Below are positions 49,610 to 59,358 of a stretch of DNA of 64,000 bases, one piece after another. Under the pieces are notes generated by a model that saw nothing but the letters and a program-made list of their open reading frames with translations, did no database searches and had not been told where the DNA came from. Location: assembly GCF_003590095.1 (NCBI RefSeq), contig NC_039479.1:4774001-4838000 (forward strand), given 5' to 3'. Numbering within the stretch: the first letter of the stretch is position 1; every line of letters starts with the position of its first letter. The stretch is from Trichoplusia ni. Its lineage: Eukaryota; Arthropoda; Insecta; Lepidoptera; Noctuidae. A program made the position numbers and the translations under genes.

Positions 49610-49990
49610 GCATAGTATCACTACATAGTATAAAACAAAGTCGCTTTTTCTGTCATCATGTTGTATGTCCCTATGAACGCTTAAATCTTTAAAACTACGC
49701 AACGGATTTTGATGCGGTTTTCAACAATAGATAGAGCAATTCTTGAGGAAGGTTTTAGTGTATAATAAGTTTAGGTTTTGTGTAAACTGACAATATTACA
49801 ACGATATTAGTTAAACATGTCGGAAAAAATTAAGCCATTCGAGAGCTTTCCTCGAGAACGCTGCCAAAACCTTTTGAGTTACAACAAAACTATGTATGGC
49901 GGGTTTGTACCTCTTTAATAAATCTACAAAAAAGTCCGCGGTGGTATATGTCTATCTTCCAAGGATAACCCACAATAACCATTTTTATGT
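49610..49990 (+). mobile_element. truncated Helitron-like repeat
   Basis: Contains GTATAAAACAAAGTCGCTTT, CTACGCAACGGATTTTGATG and a late AAAAAGTCCGCGGTGGTATA, phrases I recognise from a common lepidopteran Helitron-like repeat. No clean 5' or 3' terminus is visible. The 109-codon open frame on the other strand at 49373-49702 is a by-product of this repeat. Confidence 0.45.
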
Positions 49991-50217
49991 GTTTTCTTAA
50001 TACAGTAAAATTATGGGTTATTTACGAACCTATTTTTAACAATACAGTATTAATCCTTATCCAAATAAATAAGTTAGATATATTAAACATGTAATATAGA
50101 ACAAAATTGCCTTTTACACTACACCAAAAAAGTGAATAGGTAATGAGTTATCGTAATATTAAAATCTCCGCGCGAGAAATTAAAAATCGATGAAACGTAG
50201 CGAAGATATCGTTGGCA

Positions 50218-50449
50218 TCTATATACTAATATACTTATACTAATATATAAACCTGAAGAGTTTGTTTGTTTGAACGCGCTAATCTCAGGAACTACTGGTT
50301 CAAATTGAAAAAATATTTTTGTGTTGAATAGACCATTCATCGAGAGAGGTTTTAGGCTATATATCATCACGCTGCGACCAATAGGAGCGAAGAAAAAGTC
50401 ATAACTTATATCTTCTAACCACGCAGACGAAGTCGCGGGCAACAGCTAG
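50218..50449 (+). mobile_element. Lep1-like Helitron copy, internally deleted
   Basis: Starts TCTATATACTAATATAC, ends CAACAGCTAG before T. Lacks the internal block GATACAATGGAAAATGTG present in the other copies, and has a small duplication at its 5' end. Confidence 0.75.
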
Positions 50450-50534
50450 TGCTAGATAAAAATAAAAAGAATAGGACATTTACATATACATTGGCCCTAC
50501 CACAACACCTTGAAATGAATTCGTTACAATTGTA

Positions 50535-50592
50535 TGAGACATCGCTCTACGACGTATAATGCGCCGTCCTGCTTCCACAACTGCAATGTTAT
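50535..50592 (+). repeat. dispersed short repeat with GTATAGCGC core, copy 4
   Basis: TGAGACATCGCTCTACGACG, TATAATGCGCCGTCCTGCTT, then CCACAACTGCAATGTTAT. Confidence 0.5.
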
Positions 50593-51490
50593 TAGTTTTA
50601 AAAAGTGATAGTAGATATTTATAAAAATTAAGATTTTATAAAACACTTCCAACTCACTTTAATTGTTACGTATTAACTGCTAAATGTGAATCCAATCAAG
50701 GATCATATTGATTTGCTCTACTAATAGTCTGAGTGGGATTTTATAAGGTCAAGTACATTATAGTTAATATGGCAAGGTTCTAATTGACAGCCTCATCCGG
50801 GTTGTCAAAGGTTAATTAACAAATAATTTGAACTAATAAATTAAAGTTCTTCTGATTTTTACGTAAAATGTTATAAGGTAATTTATTGATACCAGTATCA
50901 TTTTGTTTTTTTTTTAATAAACATTATTTAGACAAAACAAATATAGTTGATAAATCGTGCAAAAAGAACTAGGATTTTCTGAAACATACACAACTCTTAA
51001 AATCAAAGATTTATTATATTTTTACGAATCTAAAATACGAGCTAAAATTGTAATAAAGAGAAATTGCCAGGCTAACGACTTCTAGAATTCTTAAAGAATT
51101 AACAAAAAGCTCTTAATTACAGCCATAGCTCACCTATTTTTATCTAACTTATAAATCAAGAGACCGATATTCCACGAAGTATACTTATTAGGCGATCAAA
51201 AATAACAGCTATATACGTTGCATATTAATTTAAAAGAAATAATAATAGTTATTTTATTTGTATATCATCACCAATAATCATTTCTCTGATTCCGATGCAT
51301 TGATCAGGTTTAATGACCGCATCTGAACCTATTTCACCAGGGCTGAGACTAATATAGTCATAATGAGACAGGTATAATAATATATTACATTCCAGATAAC
51401 GAATTCGGTGTCTTTAAGGCTGGTGTCAGAGTTGTACGGGAGAACGTCCACGGACGACCCGTACGAATAAAGATTTTAGGATGGCAGTGT

Positions 51491-51632
51491 TCTGGGCTCC
51501 GATTCCGCTGAATGAATGAATGGAAGTTGGATTGAAAAGACACTTAGTATTCTCCTAAGCTTTTTGCCAACACAGTAACACAATTTAGTAGATACGGAGA
51601 GGAACACTCACTGTGTGATTTCTATGTTTATG
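51491..51632. mobile_element. partial GGGCCC foldback element
   Basis: Left arm only: CTGGGCTCCGATTCCGCTGA, then TGAATGAATGGAAGTTGGAT and GCTTTTTGCCAACACAGTAA. It breaks off where a SINE tail fragment begins at 51630. Confidence 0.55.
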
Positions 51633-51680
51633 AAACCCCCCGCGATACAAGGACTTAATTTCTTACTGAGGGAGTCGTCG
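51630..51680 (+). repeat. 3' tail fragment of SINE family B
   Basis: GAAACCCCCCGCGATACAAG and TTACTGAGGGAGTCGTCG match the 3' end of the copy at 22233 in the opposite orientation. Abuts the partial foldback element that ends at 51632. Confidence 0.55.
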
Positions 51681-52857
51681 ATATATTAATATAGCTGTTA
51701 TTTATGGGTTTGTAGAAAAAATATTTTTTTCCAAGCGCCAACACTGGCGAACCAATGAAAACTAAGGGCAAACGGCACGGTGTTTGGTGGTCGGTTCGGT
51801 TCTTAATCCTAGACAAAGTGCAAAAGGGTGCTAGATCTCAGTTTAATAATTGAACTAGATTTACTAGTTTGACCTTCTGTGTCTCCGTTTCGGGAGACCG
51901 TACGGTCGGCATATACTCCCGGGCAGATCTAATTATGAGAGATATCATATCATCGGCTTGTCCGATCGTTATAATTTAATTATGAAGTTTCGTTAACAAG
52001 CAGAGGTGCCGAATATGAATATGAAAAAATATGAATGACGTAAATACAACGGTATTCTATTGAAAGAGGTTTGTAATGACATTATTAACATCTATTCATA
52101 GTGCCTTTAGTTCAATAAAGAGTTTTTATTAGTAGTTTTTGAGCGTATATACTTTTTCTATTACTACGTTTCTCGTTTGTTTGCGTAGTTTGCTATTCAA
52201 TTTATTTGTGACAAAGGTTAACTAAGTTCAGCATCTAATAGAGCAGGTCGTACAAATTGATTGAAATTATTATTAATTATTATTTTATTTTCATTAATTG
52301 CTTCTTTTGTGTGAAGACTTTTGTTAAAATGTATTCATAATCGTTTAAAGTGTGTTTCTCTTCAATAAAATACAGTATTAGCTTTTTTTAAAGACCTTTC
52401 TCACACTTACAATCATAATAATAATAAAATATTGATCCTTTTAAAATATGTAGTTTTTTAAGCAAATATGCATCCGCAACAAAAAATCAGGTTTTATAGA
52501 AAAATAACACTATTGCGAAACTATTTTGAGGTGCTTGAAGATATCGTCTAAATTAAACTTCACTACTACAATTGTCTTCGGGTACACAATTCGTGATAAA
52601 ACAAATTTATAATTTAGTGATTTATCGTCAATACTTTTCTTCAAATCTTTCTTGTCGTAAACATCTTTAAACTATGCTGGCGTTTAGGGTAAGTGTATAC
52701 CAGTGGCGAAGGGTGAATTTTCTTAGAAGGGAAGCCGGACCTAAAAAAAACCTTACCTTGCTTGTGATGCGTGAATTCTAGTTATTATGGCTTGTATCTT
52801 ATATCTTGTACGATGAATTTTCTTTAGCATTCTTATTATGAACTACATGCGTATTAG

Positions 52858-52933
52858 CAAAAAATGTTTCTATCCTATTGGATAGAAACATTTTTTGGCA
52901 TGATTTCGGAAATAATAATTTCCGAAATCATGC
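52858..52933. repeat. two perfect hairpins, back to back
   Basis: Hairpin 1: an 18-bp perfect stem (52858-52875 with 52880-52897) and the loop TATT. Hairpin 2 starts at the next base: a 16-bp perfect stem (52898-52913 with 52918-52933) and the loop AATA. They sit at the truncated end of the transposase relic inside the hAT element. Confidence 0.95.
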
Positions 52934-53300
52934 ATTGATAAACAACTACGGATATGTTTTTCGGTCTGAATATGTTTTTAGATGAATTTGTAAGATTATT
53001 AATATCATTAAATCCCGTGTGGCTCCATAAGCTGTTAGAATCTGAGCATAACAAGAAGGAAAACAAAACATTTTATTTAATTTACAACTTCCCGTGAGCC
53101 AAGGATACTTGTTGTAAAAAGAACTATTAAAATGTTTGAAAAACCCATCGCGTCGTTTATAATAAAATAATCATGTCAGGGCGAGCACGGCCTAAATTAA
53201 TTACGTGTTTTTTATTTTCAAAACTCAACTTTGAAAAGGATGTTTCCTCAGTCAACAAATAATCTGTCAGGCAGCATTCTACGTTCACTAATGCCGCCAT
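52875..53300 (-). pseudogene. broken hAT transposase N-terminus (TTF-type zinc finger relic)
   Basis: An ATG at 53300 opens 47 codons containing SFSKLSFENKKHVINLGRA, typical of the start of TTF-zinc-finger hAT transposases, then a stop at 53157-53159. Farther on, in another frame, YPWLTGSCKLNKMFCFP appears (about 53108-53050), and after one more frame change W-S-H-T-G-F-N-D-I-N-N-L. At least two frame breaks separate the pieces. The RNase H-like catalytic core and the dimerisation domain are missing. Recognition is by motif only. Confidence 0.65.
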
Positions 53301-54430
53301 GCTATCGAAGTTACTCTATTATAACATATTACTACTTAAATAACAACTGCTTCTATTAAAACTACAAACTAAAACAACTTACCTAAATACCTGCGTGAAA
53401 TAGATGACTACCAAACAATATAACTAAACTGCACCACACAGCACTAACACGACACAAAACTATCACTAATTCACTCTAGTTTACACTAATTTACTCAAAT
53501 AAATAAATTTCAACAATAGTACATGACCAATTCTAAATTATTATACTAATATATCGAATTAAATGCAAATGGTCTGGTGAAAAAAATATAAAGTTTGACA
53601 GATAAATGACCGCGAACCAAAAGTGAAAAGAAACTATCATTCTATCCCGTTCCGGCGGACAACGAAGTTCGGCATCATTCTATCTCGTTCTGGCGTATAT
53701 CTCCGTCCCTATAACTCGAAAAATTGCGGCTTCCCTAGCTCCTAAGATTGGCACGCTTTGTGACGTCAAGGTCACGATCGCTGCAATAGAAACTATGCAC
53801 TGGATTCCTGTTTCGCCTTACGAGTTACCTTAGTCCTTACTAACGACGACCAAATGTGCGTGAGCGGGATTTATTGCGCGGTGTAAAATAGTAGGCGGAT
53901 TTTTTTTATAGTTATTTTTAAAAGCAATTTTATTGTTATATCAGTACTATAACTTCGTAAATTATTAATTTGTTTCAATGATAATGAAAAATAATAGACA
54001 CTAGTATTTTCTATATTTCGAAAGGGAAGCCGGTAGGAATCGAGTTGTATGGAGCCTTCGCCACTGGTGTATACACATCTTGAAGAAAATAAACTGATCA
54101 AATCTCTTCAGCCGTCCTCTCTTCGCTAGATCATATATACATTCATTAGCGTCGATACAAAGCGTTTGACTATGGAAACGATATTAATTCCTTACATTAC
54201 ATCAATTTCCATCAACATATCTATTTGTAGAAATGAATTAGGTACAGAGACAGTTTGGTTTTCAATATTACCGAATCTCGAAAAACTCCACTGCTTGAAG
54301 TTCTATCCGGCTAGAGTTTATTAGATCGTTCTTGTATCTCACAAGAACGTTGTTTAAAACCGAGACAGCAATATTTCGTGGCTCATTCCTAACGCCCGGT
54401 TACACGGGCTGCAGTAGTTATAATTATAAA

Positions 54431-54480
54431 GGGAGACAGGACATTAACAGCATATAGTGGCATCTCCTTTCCACAAGTCT
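54431..54480 (+). repeat. dispersed short repeat with GTATAGCGC core, copy 5
   Basis: GGGAGACAGGACATTAACAG then CATATAGTGGCATCTCCTTT and CCACAAGTCT. Most diverged copy. Confidence 0.4.
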
Positions 54481-56347
54481 TTAAGAGGTGGTAGAACTGA
54501 AAGACCATCTCCGTTTGAGTCAAGCTAGCGTGTGATGTACAATAGTTACGTAGTTCAGTTACGGCGAACTATGCAGTCACACACGATTGCTTGCGCTTGC
54601 GCACCCACTGTGTCTAATGCCTCTGTAGCCGTATTCTTTGCATTTTTATGTAATTTAATATTAATTATAGCTGTGATTGCGCTCTGTATGCGCATTTTTA
54701 TGTTCCTGCAACAGCATAAGGTGCCTAATACTAGTTTTTTTTTTCTGTTGGCACTTTTGTTGTGTTTTCGGCCAGTATCAATGCTCTAGTAATTTTGGTC
54801 TGACATGTTTGGGTGTTGCTGGCAGTAGATACTAATGTTTGGTTTTAATTATCGTTTTTTCGTAGTCTGTTTGCAACTTTTTCATTTGCCCTGGAATTTG
54901 ATGTCTGCATAGTATCGATTTATAGTGACTTTACGCGTGTTTTTAAACCATTATTGTACACGTGAATTAGATCTGCTATCCCCAATAAAAAAATATAATC
55001 ATAAAACCATTTTTTGTCCATATAAAAAACAAGAAGTTTGTATTTTTAATTTTTTACATCTTTATTAAAACTAGGATGTTCGTTGCTAAACCTAGGGTCA
55101 CATAAAAATGTTAAAGTTTACGCAACATTGTTAAGTCCGCATATAAATTGTCGGATTATACGATTCTGCTGATGAAATCTGTGTTCTAGATGTCTTTGCA
55201 GTCCATTATACATCATTGCCAAGGACGGTAGTAAAAGTTCATCTCAGACTGTTTTGAGAACTTTATTGTGCATTTACTTGCAAATTTAATTGATTTAAAA
55301 GAGTTTGGAATTCTTCTGAAAATTCTATTACCTTTTTCTAATCTGTGAAGAGGTAAGATGTGAAAATTAAATAGATATTTTCTGAATGTATTTTCGGTAC
55401 TAATTAATTGAGAACTAAAACTACTCCACTCTCTACATTCCGTTTTTAATGCTATTGGCAAATTAGCAAAAAAATTAAGGAGTATTGTTTTACATTAAAA
55501 AATACAAAACAAAATCGTAATCGCGTTCCACATTTGAAATTCAGTTGTTGGCAAATAAACGCCGCTTATTAATAGCTTCGTCTCATAAAAATCGATGTCC
55601 ACATGAAGTTTTTTTAACTAGAATACTACAAGAATAGATAAAACTATAACAAACAAACAATGCTACAAGATGTTATTTACGCCTCACTCCACACATACAC
55701 ACTTTCCCGGCAAAAAATGAACATTCGAGACTGCAAACACGCGCCTAGAATGCTAATGAACTACAATAGTATAATATGGGACTAATAAAATAGAAAGATT
55801 ATAAATATGAATATAATCAAAAGAATAGTTGTTTCACTTAAGCGGTTAGAAAGATTAAAATAATCTTAATTTATACTTTGATTTGATAGTTTTATAAATT
55901 GTTATATTTTAAAAAAACCTGTTTTTACTTACTCCATACAATACTATAAAGAATATGCACTTTGCATCTGTTCGAATTTAAAAAGTCCTTATTTAAAGAT
56001 CAAAGAAAAATAACTTATTTTGTGACAAAAAAGATGGGTTGCATATTTTTTGTCAGAACAAAAATAAACGCCTGTCTAAGATTATATTTGATTCCTCTAC
56101 TCAGTTTTAAATTTGCGCTAGAGAAAAAATATATTTAAAAATACGACACGATTGTACTTTAAGTTTGAAAATAATTATGTATCAATACTCAATACCCATT
56201 TTTTATTGCATTGAACAGTTTTAATAGAAACAAGTTAAAGATGAATATGGACCCCGTCGAACACTTTGCACTTCTATTCACACATATCCTTTTTATTCCA
56301 TCCTATAATTATCTCGGCATCAATTTCTAAAAATATTCAAAGCCGAT

Positions 56348-56385
56348 TTTGAATTTGGAGATCAATAATGATCTCCAAATTCAAA
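56348..56385. repeat. perfect 17-bp hairpin with 4-nt loop
   Basis: TTTGAATTTGGAGATCA (56348-56364), loop ATAA, then the exact complement (56369-56385). Confidence 0.92.
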
Positions 56386-57263
56386 CAAGCGGCGCATCAA
56401 ACGAATTCATACTCCATCCTTATAACTGTTAATGGTAGAAAGAAAAAATGGAAATCGTACGAACATTATTTACTAACTGTAAATATATGTACCGCCTCTG
56501 TATGGTATGAAAGGCGTTACCACTTCGCTTGGCCAATGTGGCCGGCATAACGGACTATGAGGTGTTTCGACCCCCCTCCAAGACTGCCAGTAGCCATCGC
56601 TACCAGCACCATACGATAAACTGTACTTAGGTAGAAGGTAGAAGGTAGGTATTAGACATCCCATTTTGAACGGTTCTGTCCATTTTTGTAACAATAAGTC
56701 CCGATTCCCCGAAAGGTAGGTACTCTAAGACGCTAAATAGTCCCGTTTTTTTTAAGTGGGGTCTAAAATTTTAATTATCTAGACCAAAAAATATTACGTA
56801 AAAGAGCTTGATGTTTGCATAATATACTTTTACCGAATTATAATTTCTCATCAATCACCAATCAATTCAATACAACCGTTCGATCTTTGTCTCCGTAGTA
56901 TGTGAAAAAAATCCTGAATTATTTGTACGAAATTCTTCATTCATAACTGGTAACAATCCAATGTTCCGTTTTGACCCAAGGAAAAATGACCCCAATATGG
57001 ATAGAGATAAGTACCTAAATATTTCACGAGTTATGAACACATTGACACTATTGTCGCAATTACTTTAACGGTTGTGAATGTGGTTGGTTCATTTGTTTAT
57101 TTAACATTGCATTTGTCTTGTTTTGATTGTACGTTATTAAACGGATGCCCTTAAGACAATACGAATCCGGGAAGTAACGGACGATTGCCGGTCAGTTTTC
57201 TAAACGTTTCAAATAGCCGAAGGTGTGTTACCTAGAGCTGTTTCCTTCAGGAAATGAAGGCCA

Positions 57264-57384
57264 AATGCTTATTCAAATACTTGTAATAGAAAGGGAGCGA
57301 GCTGAAAAGAGGAATAACAGCATCTCTTTCATCCATATTCAAATACTTGTAAAAGAAAGGCTGAAAAAGGGAATAACAGCCTAA
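57264..57384 (+). repeat. imperfect tandem duplication of about 70 bp
   Basis: ATTCAAATACTTGTAATAGA at 57274 recurs as ATTCAAATACTTGTAAAAGA at 57338. GCTGAAAAGAGGAATAACAGC recurs as GCTGAAAAAGGGAATAACAGC. Two units. Confidence 0.75.
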
Positions 57385-57964
57385 TATTTAAAAAAAGATT
57401 TACGCTAAGTAAGCTGCAACAATTATTACAAAACATTTCAACGTAATAACCCCCTTCATAATTCGAATACCCATCAATTACGATTGTGACAAATGAATTA
57501 AGAGAGATCGTTGCGCGTGCGCATCCGTTACGTTGGGGGCCTATTATGGTCAATTCGGTAACGGCACCGTGTCGAGTGGGTAACGGACGATATTTTATCA
57601 TCGCACGCGATATTCTGTAACTGCTCTTGAATGGTGATTTACTTTATAATACTTACTGTTTTGCATACGGTTTTATGAAGTTATCGAGATGTTGTTGCAT
57701 CTTAAATAGAGACTTCAATTTAAAATTTTGATGCGATTTTTACTTTACGTAATATTCATACATCATACTTTTAAGAATTATTATTTAGAGTAAATAAATA
57801 ATAATAAATTACACATCATGAATTACGTAATGAGTTTATGAGATAATAGATTATGAGATTTTTTTTTATCTTTTTGTTTATGATTCATAATTAATTAAAG
57901 AAAAGTGCGTTACGCATTATGGAAAGGATTAATATAAATAAATGACATAACCGTAATACTTATT

Positions 57965-58120
57965 GGGGTTCCAAAATTAATGGGTTAAAACGGAACCGTA
58001 TTACTGAGGCACCGCTGTTCGTCCGTCTAACACCAGGCTGTATCTCATGAACCGTAGCAAGACAGTTGGTAATTTCCTAGATTATGTAGCTGTTATAACA
58101 ACTAATATTAAAAAGAAGGA
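57965..58120 (+). repeat. second copy of the ATGAACCGT dispersed repeat
   Basis: GGTTCCAAAATTAATGGG, CGGAACCGTATTACTGAGGC and GCTGTATCTCATGAACCGTA match 468-640 in the same order and orientation. Confidence 0.5.
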
Positions 58121-58604
58121 TAGAAGTTAAGGTACGGCCGTTACGGTCATAAGTGAGTTGGGTGCCAACAAAAAAACTATACATATAGTGTATAGACACC
58201 TCCCTATGACGGCACGCGTCATCTATTTGACATAAACTTATCAACCTCACGTCAAATAAAAGAGCACTTGACAATCACAAGAATATTTTTGAAAATGGAA
58301 ACAACTTGACGCTCTTATGTTTTTGTTGTATGTTGACTCTGTACTTGAATATGAGTGTGTAAGTGTTACTTACGTGTGTATGTGTATCGTGATGTAATAA
58401 ATGTGAGAAATAAGGAAGTTCTATTAGACGATCTAGACACGTTATATTCAGTTGAAATATAAAATAGCAATGCGTTTTAAGTTTAAAAACATCGAATTAC
58501 TTTACTATACTTTCAGATTTGCCTGTTAAAATCTTAAGGATGGACTAAAAGGTCTAAGACTGAATTTTTAATCCAGACTAGAAAAGTTCAAACGAATGGG
58601 AATG

Positions 58605-58865
58605 GCACACATTTCTGCTATTTAAAATGGCCGATGAATAAATGGAAATTGGAATATGTTGGCACTTTTCATATTATTCTAAGCATTTTTGTAACAATAA
58701 TTGGAAATTCAGTACGGGGCGGAACACTCACGGTCAATACAAAGAATTACCAATTATTGTGTTTGTGTTTTTAAAGTGTTTAAGAGAATAGGAATAGTTT
58801 CAAATTTAATTCAATTGCCCTTCTACATCTTTATAGGCCATTGTAAATAGCAGAATCGGACCCTG
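58605..58865. mobile_element. diverged copy of the GGGCCC foldback element
   Basis: Shares TTCTGCTATTTAAAATGGCC, CAATAATTGGAAATTCAGTA and the right end AAATAGCAGAATCGGACCCTG with the element at 46125. The left terminus is eroded. Confidence 0.7.
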
Positions 58866-58974
58866 TGATTTTGGATGTCGATTAGATAGTAACTTTTTAA
58901 GTTAAAGGTAAACGGCACACTTCATGTGTATAGGAGCTTGGGCCTGAAATTACAAGATAATCTATACTTCTATA

Positions 58975-59228
58975 TCTATACTAATATATAAAGCTGAGTT
59001 TGTTTGTTTATTTGAACGCGCTAATCTCAGGAACTACTGGTCCAAATTGAAAAAATCTTTTTGTGTTGAATAGACCATTCATCGAGGAAGGCTTTAGGCT
59101 AAAAACCATCACGCTGCGACTAATAGGAGCTAAGATACAATGGAAAATGTGAAAAAGACAGGGCAGGTATATGTAAATCATAACTTATCTTTTCTACCCA
59201 CGGGGACGAAGTCGCGGGCAACAGCTAG
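58975..59228 (+). mobile_element. Lep1-like Helitron copy
   Basis: Full-length copy, A|TCTATACTAATATATAAAG to CAACAGCTAG|T. Followed at once by a second shorter copy in the same orientation. Confidence 0.8.
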
Positions 59229-59358
59229 TTATTATATAAAGCTGAAGAGTTTGTTTGTTTGAACGCGCTAATCTCATCACGTTGCGACTAACAGGAGTGA
59301 AAAAGAATCATTACTTATATCTTCTAATCACGCAGACGAAGTTGCGGGCAACAGCTAG
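59229..59358 (+). mobile_element. short Lep1-like Helitron copy in head-to-tail tandem
   Basis: Begins TATTATATAAAGCTGAAGAG directly at the end of the preceding copy and ends CAACAGCTAG before T. It has lost about 100 bp of the middle. Tandem arrays arise when rolling-circle transposition reads past its terminator. Confidence 0.75.

Larger units (their letters stand above)
52701..54066 (-). mobile_element. hAT-type DNA transposon, internally deleted, 1366 bp
   Basis: Terminal inverted repeats CAGTGGCGAAGG at the left and CCTTCGCCACTG at the right, flanked by an exact 8-bp target duplication GTGTATAC (52693-52700 and 54067-54074). An 8-bp duplication with CAG-TG ends is the hAT hallmark. The element reads right to left: a broken N-terminal transposase relic lies at 53300-52875 and no catalytic domain is seen, so it is a non-autonomous deletion derivative. 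Confidence 0.88.
54075..58604. other. intergenic with minor repeats
   Basis: Beyond the short repeat at 54431, the hairpin at 56348, the tandem pair at 57264 and the dispersed repeat at 57965, I see nothing. An 85-codon hydrophobic open frame at 54532-54789 lacks any recognisable family. Confidence 0.45.

Noticed and set aside
49373..49702. 109-codon minus-strand open frame
   Set aside because: Overlaps a Helitron-like repeat that I recognise at the DNA level.
54532..54789. 85-codon hydrophobic open frame resembling a small membrane protein
   Set aside because: Lies in AT-rich intergenic sequence after a repeat, has no family likeness, and hydrophobic frames are common in AT-rich DNA.
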